Assembly (NCBI GenBank): GCA_029779995.1
Contig: JAKOZM010000067.1
Coordinates: forward strand, 1 to 16,591
Direction of reading: 5' to 3'
Length of the DNA stretch: 16,591 bases
Source of the DNA: Actinomycetes bacterium
Lineage (GTDB): Bacteria; Actinomycetota; Actinomycetes; S36-B12; UBA10799
Shown here: positions 1 through 6,130 of the stretch, one piece after another
Layout: each line of letters begins with the position of its first letter
Numbering within the stretch: the first letter of the stretch is position 1
Notes under the pieces: model-generated
The model's input: only the letters and a program-made list of their open reading frames with translations
What the model was told of the DNA's origin: nothing
The model's database searches: none
Made by a program: the position numbers and the translations under genes

Positions 1-1
1 T

Positions 2-7
2 GAGGAG
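2..7 (+). promoter_or_regulatory. Ribosome binding site of cydB
   Basis: GAGGAG lies six bases before the ATG at 14 and fixes the cydB start. The first three bases of the window (tga) could be the stop codon of an upstream gene, which would normally be cydA, but that gene lies outside the window and cannot be confirmed. Confidence 0.7.
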
Positions 8-13
8 CTGATC

Positions 14-1072
14 ATGGAACTTCAACAAGTCTGGATCATCCTGATCGCGGTCCTGTGGGTCGGGTACTTCGTCCTCGAGGGCTTCGACTTCGGAGTGGGC
101 ATCCTGCTGCCGGTACTGGGCAAGACCGAGCAGGACCGCCGCGCCATGCTGACGACGCTCGGGCCGGTCTGGGACGGCAACGAGGTGTGGCTGCTGGTCG
201 CCGGTGGCGCCACCTTCGCCGCCTTCCCCGAGTGGTACGCGACGATGTTCAGCGGGTTCTACCTGCCGCTGCTGCTCATCCTGGTCGCCCTGATCTTCCG
301 AGGCGTGGCCTTTGAGTACCGCAGTAAGCGCTCCAGCCTGAAGTGGCGCAAGAACTGGGACCTGGCCATCGTGCTCGGGTCATTCGTGCCGGCTCTGCTA
401 TGGGGGGTGGCCTTCTCCAACCTCGTGCGGGGCGTCCCACTCAAGCAGGGCCCGTTCAACAACCTGCTGTACGACGGCGGCTTCTTCAACCTGCTCAACC
501 CGTACGCACTGCTCGGGGGCCTGGTGACGCTGACCCTGTTCGTCACCCACGGCGCGATCTTCCTGGCGCTGAAGACGGATGGTGACATCCGGGTGCGCGC
601 CAACAAGGTCGCCGGCCAGGTCGGCCTGGTGGCAACAGTGCTGGCGGTCGTCTACCTGCTGTGGACGCAGCTGGCTTTCAGCGACAAGGTGTGGACCTGG
701 GCGCTGGTCCTCGTCGCGGCGGTCGCGTGGCTGGCGGGATTGGCGATGAACCGCGCCGGCCGTGAGGGCTGGGCCTTCATCTTCAGCGCGATCACGCTCG
801 GTGGTGCGGTCATCTTCCTGTTCAGCGTGCTGTACCCGAACGTGATGCCGGCATCGAACGATCCCGCGCTGAACATGACGATCTGGAACGCGAGCAGCAC
901 CCCGTACACGCTCAAGATCATGACGATCGTGGCGGTGGTGTTTACGCCGATCGTGTTGGCCTACCAGAGTTGGACGTACTGGGTGTTCCGTAAGCGCGTT
1001 TCACCCTCGCAGATCTCCGACGCGGCTGAGGGTTCCCTGGACCTGCCGCATGAGAAGGAGACCGTGGCCTGA
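14..1072 (+). CDS. cydB: Cytochrome bd oxidase subunit II (CydB)
   Basis: This is the second membrane subunit of cytochrome bd, the quinol oxidase that reduces oxygen to water with high affinity in the cytoplasmic membrane. The N-terminus (residues 5-35) holds the family hallmark GYFVLEGFDFGVGILLP, followed by GPVWDGNEVWLL near residues 50-62 and FRGVAFEYR near 95-103. The rest is a series of hydrophobic segments consistent with eight or nine membrane helices. At 352 residues it is of normal length and looks intact. CydA would be expected immediately upstream, outside the window. The cydDC transporter genes that often follow in actinobacteria are absent; a hairpin terminator and unrelated genes come next. 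Confidence 0.97.
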   Translation: MELQQVWIILIAVLWVGYFVLEGFDFGVGILLPVLGKTEQDRRAMLTTLGPVWDGNEVWLLVAGGATFAAFPEWYATMFSGFYLPLLLILVALIFRGVAFEYRSKRSSLKWRKNWDLAIVLGSFVPALLWGVAFSNLVRGVPLKQGPFNNLLYDGGFFNLLNPYALLGGLVTLTLFVTHGAIFLALKTDGDIRVRANKVAGQVGLVATVLAVVYLLWTQLAFSDKVWTWALVLVAAVAWLAGLAMNRAGREGWAFIFSAITLGGAVIFLFSVLYPNVMPASNDPALNMTIWNASSTPYTLKIMTIVAVVFTPIVLAYQSWTYWVFRKRVSPSQISDAAEGSLDLPHEKETVA

Positions 1073-1078
1073 GGTTGT

Positions 1079-1129
1079 CACGCACGCGGCGGGGTTTCGG
1101 GAGGGGCTGCGCCGCGTGCGTGTGTTTGC
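1079..1129 (+). terminator. Hairpin terminator after cydB
   Basis: Arms at 1079-1091 (CACGCACGCGGCG) and 1110-1122 are perfectly complementary over 13 bp with an 18-base loop. A short T-rich stretch (tgtttgct) follows. The hairpin starts six bases after the cydB stop codon. It lacks a long T tract, as is common in GC-rich actinobacteria. It also argues against starting the next gene upstream of 1156. Confidence 0.7.
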
Positions 1130-1155
1130 TGCCGCACAGCGATAGCCTGACGACC

Positions 1156-1509
1156 ATGCCCACGGTGGACGAGTACCTCGACGTTGTCGCGCAGCCGCAG
1201 CGCGGCACCCTCGATGTGGTGCGGCAACGGCTACGGGCGCTGCTCCCGGGTGCTGAGGAGGGAATCTCCTACGGCGTGCCGACATTTCTGATCGACGGCG
1301 TTGGTATCGCGGGGTACTCGGCCTCCAAGAACCACTGCTCGTACTTCCCGATGAGCGGCTCGGTCTTGAGTGCGGTCGCTGACCGGCTCGAGGGTTTCAC
1401 CTTCAGCAAAGGGGCGCTGCGCTTCGGGATCGATGAGCCGCTGCCTGAGGAGTTGCTGGCGCTGCTCGTGCAGGTGAGGCTGGACGAGGTGGCAGCGAAG
1501 CAGCGCTGA
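1156..1509 (+). CDS. DUF1801 / YdhG-like small protein
   Basis: A 117-residue protein beginning MPTVDEYLD. The pattern fits DUF1801 (YdhG/frataxin-like fold): VDEYL near the start, then E-x-ISYGVPTF near residues 35-45, then KNHCSYFPMSG near 57-68, and a terminal segment with KGALRFGIDEPLPEELL. Members are small cytosolic proteins, some annotated as putative iron chaperones, but their biochemical role is poorly established. The frame is open further upstream, but that extension would run through the cydB terminator hairpin, so the ATG at 1156 was chosen. No strong Shine-Dalgarno sequence is visible. Nothing links it to its neighbours. Confidence 0.8.
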   Translation: MPTVDEYLDVVAQPQRGTLDVVRQRLRALLPGAEEGISYGVPTFLIDGVGIAGYSASKNHCSYFPMSGSVLSAVADRLEGFTFSKGALRFGIDEPLPEELLALLVQVRLDEVAAKQR

Positions 1510-1518
1510 CCGGCGGGA

Positions 1519-1656
1519 TCAGTCCTCGCTGTCTTCCCGGGTCATCTTCTCGATCTGGTGCTGCTTGGCTGCCGCATCGCGCTCGTTGTCGTGCTCAAGC
1601 TCGGCTTCGATGGCGGAGTCCACGGCTGCTTGTTCTTCATCGCGTTCGTTGGGCAT
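1519..1656 (-). CDS. Small highly charged protein, 45 residues
   Basis: On the minus strand an ATG at 1656-1654 opens a 45-codon frame ending in TGA at 1521-1519. The product starts MPNERDEEQAAVDSAIEAEL and ends KMTREDSED. It is rich in Glu, Asp, Lys, Arg, Ala and Gln, has no hydrophobic stretch, and would form a continuous amphipathic helix. It fills most of the gap between the DUF1801 gene (convergent) and the hemerythrin-like gene (divergent, 34 bases away). I recognise no family. Its composition, with GC-rich third positions and almost no rare codons, supports real coding. There is no clear ribosome binding site, so the call is tentative. Confidence 0.55.
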   Translation of the reverse strand: MPNERDEEQAAVDSAIEAELEHDNERDAAAKQHQIEKMTREDSED

Positions 1657-1690
1657 GGGTTCAGCCTAGGCCGGGTGGGTACATGATTGT

Positions 1691-2221
1691 ATGGCTGTCG
1701 ACATAGTTCTTGTTCTGCGCTCCGAGCATCGCCGTATCCAACAACTCATCGATCGATGCGGTCGGACCAGCAGAGGATTCCATGAGCCTGTCGCTGACCT
1801 GCAGCAGGCCCTGCGGGCTCATGTGCTCGCGGCCACTGCCGAGATCTACCCGAGCGTGGCCAAATCATCCGATCCGCACCTATGGCCCGCCGACCGGCTG
1901 ACTGAGGTGCGCACCGTCGTGGAGCGGGACCACGCGCCGGAACCCGAATTGATCAGGGCAGCAGCGGACCTGATGGCTCTCGAGGAGCAGAGCATTCTGC
2001 CGTTCCTGGAGAGCTTGGAGTTGCTGACCCGGCGTCGGCTGGGCAAGGTCTTCCGCATCCGTAGGGATGCAGCCGTGCGGGCTGCGAGCAGCACGGGGCG
2101 CCGCCGCAGGTCGCAGACCGAACTCTACGAACTCGCCCGCCGGGCTGGCGTGGAGCATCGATCCCGGATGACCCAGTCCGAACTGCAAGCCGCCATCGAG
2201 GACCGGGGTCTGCAAGCCTGA
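1691..2221 (+). CDS. Hemerythrin-like protein with C-terminal Rho_N-like domain
   Basis: A 176-residue soluble protein. Residues 1-115 look like a helical hemerythrin/HHE bundle: H13 in SEHRRIQQLID, H44 and E51 in the segment ending AEIYPSV, H81 in VERDHAPE, and EEQSILPFLE at 98-107. The di-iron set looks incomplete: the Glu usually four residues after the second His is A48, and no His precedes EEQSILPF. Residues 115-140 are a basic linker (RRRRS). Residues 141-175 (SQTELYELARRAGVEHRSRM and following) resemble the Rho N-terminal/SAP-like helical motif found at the tail of many small actinobacterial proteins. Such motifs may bind nucleic acid. A role in oxygen, NO or redox sensing is inference only. 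The ATG at 1691 is the first in frame. Confidence 0.75.
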   Translation: MAVDIVLVLRSEHRRIQQLIDRCGRTSRGFHEPVADLQQALRAHVLAATAEIYPSVAKSSDPHLWPADRLTEVRTVVERDHAPEPELIRAAADLMALEEQSILPFLESLELLTRRRLGKVFRIRRDAAVRAASSTGRRRRSQTELYELARRAGVEHRSRMTQSELQAAIEDRGLQA

Positions 2222-2622
2222 GGCGGGTCCAGAAGCAGCAAATGGGCGTTCGTTGCTGAGACACGCCGGACGGAATCGCAACTAATGCCCAATCGGCGCG
2301 CCATCAGTTCCACGTCAGCGCCCGTGTCCCAGCGGGCAATAGTGCCTCGAAATCCTCACCCGGGCAGTAGCAGAAGCCTGTAGCAAGGTTCCGTAAAGCG
2401 TTGTTCACGAATCAATTACCCCTAAGTCCTTGCCAGATCAAACTGGTATGGGTAACACTCAGAAGTGCGTCCAGAAAGTGGCGCATCCTTACTGTAGGTC
2501 CTGAAGACGACGGGACCACGGCTCTTCTTTCGCCACAGTTCTTTTTTTTCGTCGACGTGTGCTTGAACACCAAGGCCGCGTCGCTCACCGCCACATACAC
2601 ACGAGTCGTTGAGCGAGGTCTC
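2222..2622 (+). other. Gene-free leader region upstream of the sigma fusion gene
   Basis: About 400 bases with no convincing gene. The frame of the downstream gene stays open back to 2401, but the encoded residues have no resemblance to a glycosyltransferase N-terminus. The region is visibly less GC-rich than its surroundings, with an AT-rich patch at 2403-2456 and a run of eight T at 2542-2549. A possible promoter lies at 2430-2458, which would give a leader of roughly 160 bases. An imperfect hairpin (GGTCC at 2497-2501 with GGACC at 2513-2517) lies inside that leader. No known riboswitch was recognised. Confidence 0.6.
2430..2458 (+). promoter_or_regulatory. Possible promoter of the sigma fusion gene
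   Basis: TTGCCA at 2430-2435 is a good -35 element. After a 17-base spacer comes TAACAC at 2453-2458, a mediocre -10 that lacks the final T. The site lies in the most AT-rich part of the intergenic region, which raises its plausibility. GGGTAA at 2450-2455 also resembles the -10 of SigB/SigF-type promoters, but no GTTT-like -35 is present at the right distance. Confidence 0.25.
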
Positions 2623-4401
2623 ATGTTTATTCACGTAATTAGCCGTCCCCTGTCCACCGTTTCCCACGTTCCAGGCAGTGGTGTCACAACCGTTGCCGAC
2701 CATCTCCGCCGCGCTGGTGCCGACGTCGTTGAAGACATCGGGATCGCCCTCTCGGACATCAGCCGTGCCGCCCGCGAACTCAGCGAGGAACTGATCCAGC
2801 GCTGGGAGGCGTCGCCTCCCGAGGTCGTGCACACCATCGGTGTCGTGGCCACCATGGCCGCTGTCGCCGCTCGTCCGGAAGGCACTCGGATCGTGGCGAC
2901 CTTCGATGAGCGACCCGCCGCGGCCGAGTTGGAGAAGTCCCTGGCGCGAGAGGTCGATGCCGTGGTGCCCCTGTCCACTGCCGAAATGGCGGACTGGCGT
3001 AATGCCGGGGCCAGAACGTTCAACGTCGGCGCCATGATGCTGGCCAGCCCCGCCGTCACCGAAAGTACCGCGGATGCCCGTGGCCACGTGGTCTGCTTGT
3101 CCACTGGTCGTGCTCTGGAAGACGTGGTCGAGTCGATGACCTTGTGGGGTCCCACGCGGCTCGTGCTGATGGGTCGCCTGGACGCTTCTTCTCGGGCGCG
3201 AGTCCAGCAGTTGGCTGTCAAACTCGGTGTGTCCGATCGCATCGACTACCAGCCAGGCTTGCGTGGTGAACGGCGTAGCCGAGTCTGGGCCGAGGCGGCG
3301 CTGCTGATCGGTGGCGCCGATGGTGCCCGCCATGGTGGGCATGTCCTGGAGGCCGCCGCTCATGGTGTACCTGCGGTCGCCCTGGCGCAAGAAGCCCATC
3401 TCGACCACATCGTTGAAGGCGCCTCCGGTGTCCTCGTCGATCCGCGAGAAGGTCCCCGCGGGCTGGGACGTGGCGTGGCCACTGTGTTGCGCGATCCCCT
3501 GCGGTGCCGCGGCATGGGCTCTGCCACGTTGGTACGGGCAGAGAGCCTGCACGACCAAGCGAGTTTCGGTGAGCGGCTGCTGGAGATCTATCGCCAGGTG
3601 TGCGGCATCCTGCCGGCATCGACGAAGCCAGCCCCGGCGCCGTTGACCCCAGAGGCCACCAAGCTGGCTCTGAACTACATGCCGCTGGCTCGCCAACTGG
3701 CCCATCGCTACTCCGGCCGCGGCCAGCGTCTGGAGGATCTCGTGCAGGTCGCATCGCTGGGACTGGTCCGGGCGGCCTCGCGGTTCAACCCCGACTACGG
3801 GACCGAGTTCCACTCGTTCGCGGTACCCACGATCCTTGGGGAACTGCGCCGCCACTTCCGCGATCACGCATGGGCAGCGCGCGTCCCGCGCAGCCTGCAG
3901 GAGGTGACGCTGAAGGTTCAGCGCGCCTCCGACGAATTGCGAGCCAGCAAGGGCGAGGAGGTCACCCCCGCTGAGGTCGCGGCCCATCTCGGTCTGCTCG
4001 AGGAAGAGGTGCGGCAGGCGATGCAGGCCCGCGGTGAGGCGATGAGTTCGAAGTCGCTGGACCACCCCATGGGTGAGAACGGTGACGAGTCGTACGGAGA
4101 TCTGGTCGGCGAACTCGACCCCGACCTGGAGTACGTCGAGCTGCGGGAATCCGTGCGGGAAGCCATGATGGCGCTACCCGAACGCGAGCGGGAGATCCTG
4201 CTGATGCGGTTCTACGGTGAGCACACGCAGTCGGAGATCGCTGAGCAGCTGGGCCTGTCGCAGGTCCACGTCTCACGGCTGATCACACGAACGCTGGCCG
4301 CCCTGCGCGACCACGTGACCAACGATGTGCCGCTTCCCCGCTCCTGGGCTGCTGAGGAAGTCATCGGGCAGCCTGTCGCGGCCGGTCGTCGCGCGGCCTG
4401 A
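2623..4401 (+). CDS. Fusion of a degenerate GT4-type glycosyltransferase and a SigB/SigF-type sigma factor
   Basis: A 592-residue protein. Residues 1-325 have a GT-B glycosyltransferase layout that can be laid along the GT4 at 7084-8316. The matches are IHVISRPLSTV with GSGVTTVADHLRRAGADVV at the start, PEVVHTIG at 66-73, VDAVVPLSTAEM at 111-122, LGVSDRIDYQPG at 201-212, HVLEAAAHGVPAVAL at 240-254 and GASGVLVDP at 266-274. The donor-site R-x4-K is absent (LSTGRALEDV), and the first Glu of E-x7-E is missing, so catalysis is doubtful. A Pro/Ala-rich linker spans about 330-342. Residues 345-565 are a complete sigma-70 group 3 factor: region 2 (EDLVQVASLGLVRAASRFNP, then GTEFHSFAVPTILGELRRHF), region 3 (423-490) and region 4 with a helix-turn-helix (TQSEIAEQLGLSQVHVSRLI, 535-554). 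The ATG at 2623 has GAGG four bases upstream and starts exactly at the glycosyltransferase fold. A terminator hairpin follows. No anti-sigma gene is adjacent. Confidence 0.9.
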   Translation: MFIHVISRPLSTVSHVPGSGVTTVADHLRRAGADVVEDIGIALSDISRAARELSEELIQRWEASPPEVVHTIGVVATMAAVAARPEGTRIVATFDERPAAAELEKSLAREVDAVVPLSTAEMADWRNAGARTFNVGAMMLASPAVTESTADARGHVVCLSTGRALEDVVESMTLWGPTRLVLMGRLDASSRARVQQLAVKLGVSDRIDYQPGLRGERRSRVWAEAALLIGGADGARHGGHVLEAAAHGVPAVALAQEAHLDHIVEGASGVLVDPREGPRGLGRGVATVLRDPLRCRGMGSATLVRAESLHDQASFGERLLEIYRQVCGILPASTKPAPAPLTPEATKLALNYMPLARQLAHRYSGRGQRLEDLVQVASLGLVRAASRFNPDYGTEFHSFAVPTILGELRRHFRDHAWAARVPRSLQEVTLKVQRASDELRASKGEEVTPAEVAAHLGLLEEEVRQAMQARGEAMSSKSLDHPMGENGDESYGDLVGELDPDLEYVELRESVREAMMALPEREREILLMRFYGEHTQSEIAEQLGLSQVHVSRLITRTLAALRDHVTNDVPLPRSWAAEEVIGQPVAAGRRAA

Positions 4402-4465
4402 CACCACCACCCGGCCGGTGGCCGGCCTGTCGCTTCGGCGCAGGCCGGCCACTGGGTTGTGGTGT
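4401..4465 (+). terminator. Long TTCG-capped hairpin at the end of the sigma fusion gene
   Basis: The outer arms 4401-4412 and 4454-4465 pair with one mismatch. The inner arms TGGCCGGCCTG (4419-4429) and 4441-4451 pair perfectly over 11 bp. Then CGC/GCG (4431-4433 with 4438-4440) closes a TTCG tetraloop. T4430 is bulged and GGCCGG at 4413-4418 faces CT in an internal loop. The hairpin begins on the last base of the TGA stop codon. There is no T tract, as is usual in actinobacteria. It should separate the sigma transcript from the heptose operon, at least partly. Confidence 0.8.
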
Positions 4466-4604
4466 GCTGTCGCACGTCTGTCCGCAGTCGCGCAAGAGCA
4501 TCTTGATCAGGTAAAAGGCCACTTCCGGTATGGATTTGACCGCTGCGGGCAAAACCTTCTCACCATACGAAGCACCGAACGATCTCTCGAAAGGCCCTAA
4601 CCTC

Positions 4605-5144
4605 ATGCGCCCCATTTCCGCGGTCCTGTTCGACCGCGATCACACACTGACGGTGGACGATCCGCCGTACAACGGTGATCCGGAACTGGTGCGCCCGTAT
4701 CCAGGTGCGAGGGAGGCGGTGGCCCGCGTCAAGGCAGCAGGACTGCCTGTGGGGGTCGTGACAAACCAGGCGGGGATCGGGCTGGGAAGGCTCACCGTCG
4801 ACCAGGTCGAGGCTGTCAACGCCAGGGTCGACGCCCTCTTGGGCCCGTTCGACACCTGGCAGTACTGCCCGCACGCCCCCGTGGATGAGTGCAGCTGCCG
4901 AAAGCCCGCACCGGGCCTGGTCCTGCGCGCTGCCGATGCGCTTGGGGTGCCTGTCCCGGAGGTCGTGGTCATTGGCGACACCGTCATGGATGTGGGCGCT
5001 GCCGACGCTGCCGGAGCCATCGGGATCTTTGTTGTGACCGACCGCACCCTCGACTCCGACCTGCGGCGCTGCCCATTGGTGGCGCAGAACATCGGGGAAG
5101 CGGTGAGCTGGGTGCTCGCGCAACGCCAAGGGGACGCCGCATGA
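4605..5144 (+). CDS. gmhB: D-glycero-beta-D-manno-heptose 1,7-bisphosphate 7-phosphatase (GmhB-like)
   Basis: A 179-residue HAD-family IIIA phosphatase that removes the 7-phosphate of heptose 1,7-bisphosphate in the cytosol. The nucleophile motif is FDRDHTLT (D10, D12), motif II is VTNQAGIGLG (T53-Q55), the zinc loop is C88-P-H90...C96-S-C98 followed by RKP (K100), and the last motif is IGDTVMDVGAA (D125, D129). All catalytic and zinc-binding positions of GmhB are present, though His replaces the Gly usually found after the second Asp. The frame is open to an ATG at 4530, but the added 25 residues match nothing in the family, and the fold begins directly at the ATG at 4605. It is the first gene of the operon and overlaps the next by ATGA. 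A histidinol-phosphate phosphatase role is a less likely alternative. Confidence 0.9.
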   Translation: MRPISAVLFDRDHTLTVDDPPYNGDPELVRPYPGAREAVARVKAAGLPVGVVTNQAGIGLGRLTVDQVEAVNARVDALLGPFDTWQYCPHAPVDECSCRKPAPGLVLRAADALGVPVPEVVVIGDTVMDVGAADAAGAIGIFVVTDRTLDSDLRRCPLVAQNIGEAVSWVLAQRQGDAA

Positions 5145-6130
5145 GACCCCGGGTGCTGGTCGCTCGCCTCGACAGTGCCGGGGATGTACTGCTCGCCGGA
5201 CCGGCGATCCGGGCCGTGGCTCGACAGGCCGATGTCACGCTGCTCTGCTCTTCGGTCGGTCTGCCCGCTGCCCGCCTGCTGCCCGATACCCGCACTATGA
5301 TCTTCGACGCCCCGTGGGTGCACGGCAACCCACCACCGGTGCGCGCTCGGGAGTTGGCGCGGCTCGTTTGGCGGCTACGCGGCTTCGATGAAGCCATCAT
5401 CCTGACCTCTTCCTTTCAGTCGTCGCTGCCCATGGCCCTGCTCCTGCGCTTGGCCGGCATACGACCCATTACCGCGATCAGCGACGACTATCCCGGCAGT
5501 CTCATCGACAACCGGGTGCGTCCGGATTACGACCTGCACGAAGTCCAGCGCAGTCTCGCCGTCACCGGGGCGGCGGGCTACCCGGGAAGCGACGACCTGC
5601 GGCTGATCGACGAGCTCGCGGCCTACCCGGTCCCCAGCGAACCCTACGTCGTCGTCCACCCGGGTGCCGAGGCCGAAAGCCGGGCCATCGACCCGCGCAT
5701 CGCCGCCGAAGCGGTCACCGAACTCAGCGCTGCCGGTTACCAGGTATTGGTCACCGGCAGCCTCAGCGAGAAGCGCTTGACCGCGCGGGTCGCCGGCCCG
5801 GCCGGCATCGACCTCGGCGGTCGCACCACCTTCGGACAGCTGGCTTTCGTGCTGCGGGGTGCGCAGGCCGCGATCGTTGGCAACACCGGCCCCGCGCATC
5901 TCGCGGCCAGCGTAGGCACCCCAGTGGTGAGTCTGTTCACACCTGTGGTCCCCGCCCACAAGTGGCAGCCCTACGGCGTCGCGACGACGGTGCTCGGCGA
6001 CCAACGGGCCGCCTGCGCCGACACCCGAGCCCGGGAGTGTCCGATTCCCGGGCACCCGTGCATGGCCGGTGTCCGCGGCAGCGACATCGCGGCTGCCGTC
6101 GCCGGGCTCGCAGTGGGAATGCCCGCATGA
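5141..6130 (+). CDS. Glycosyltransferase family 9 (heptosyltransferase-like) 1
   Basis: A 329-residue GT-B protein of the ADP-heptose:LPS heptosyltransferase family. The N-terminal loop LDSAGDVLLAGPAIRAV (10-26) carries the Asp (D15) aligned with the catalytic Asp of WaaC/WaaF. VVVHPGAEAES lies at 170-180 and the signature VGNTGPAHLAASVGTPVVSL at 246-265. A C-terminal cysteine group (C292, C300, C307 in REC-PIPGHPC) is typical of many GT9 proteins. The Arg/Lys-Trp-Pro that usually follows HPGA is missing here (RAIDP), so donor contacts may differ. The start ATG overlaps the gmhB stop as ATGA. Acting on ADP-heptose is inferred from the operon; the acceptor is unknown. Confidence 0.88.
   Translation: MRPRVLVARLDSAGDVLLAGPAIRAVARQADVTLLCSSVGLPAARLLPDTRTMIFDAPWVHGNPPPVRARELARLVWRLRGFDEAIILTSSFQSSLPMALLLRLAGIRPITAISDDYPGSLIDNRVRPDYDLHEVQRSLAVTGAAGYPGSDDLRLIDELAAYPVPSEPYVVVHPGAEAESRAIDPRIAAEAVTELSAAGYQVLVTGSLSEKRLTARVAGPAGIDLGGRTTFGQLAFVLRGAQAAIVGNTGPAHLAASVGTPVVSLFTPVVPAHKWQPYGVATTVLGDQRAACADTRARECPIPGHPCMAGVRGSDIAAAVAGLAVGMPA

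Noticed and set aside
2236..2258. CAGCAA/TTGCTG inverted repeat as terminator of the hemerythrin-like gene
   Set aside because: It has six base pairs, an 11-base loop and no T tract, too weak to call.
2497..2549. Hairpin followed by eight T as an intrinsic terminator
   Set aside because: The stem is only five or six pairs and the T run begins about 25 bases after it, too far for a standard terminator. It is mentioned only as a leader feature.
2401..2622. In-frame N-terminal extension of the sigma fusion protein, starting at TTG 2401
   Set aside because: The extra 74 residues do not resemble a glycosyltransferase, the region is AT-richer than coding DNA here, and the fold plus a GAGG ribosome site mark the ATG at 2623.
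2422..4065. 547-codon open frame on the minus strand
   Set aside because: It is a shadow of the sigma fusion gene, produced by GC-rich codon use. Its translation is rich in Gln, His, Arg and Gly and has no recognisable domain.
2444..4533. GGTATGG occurring upstream of both the sigma gene (2445-2451) and gmhB (4527-4533) as a shared SigB-type promoter
   Set aside because: A seven-base match between two regions of this size is expected about once by chance, and neither copy has a GTTT-like -35 element at the right distance.
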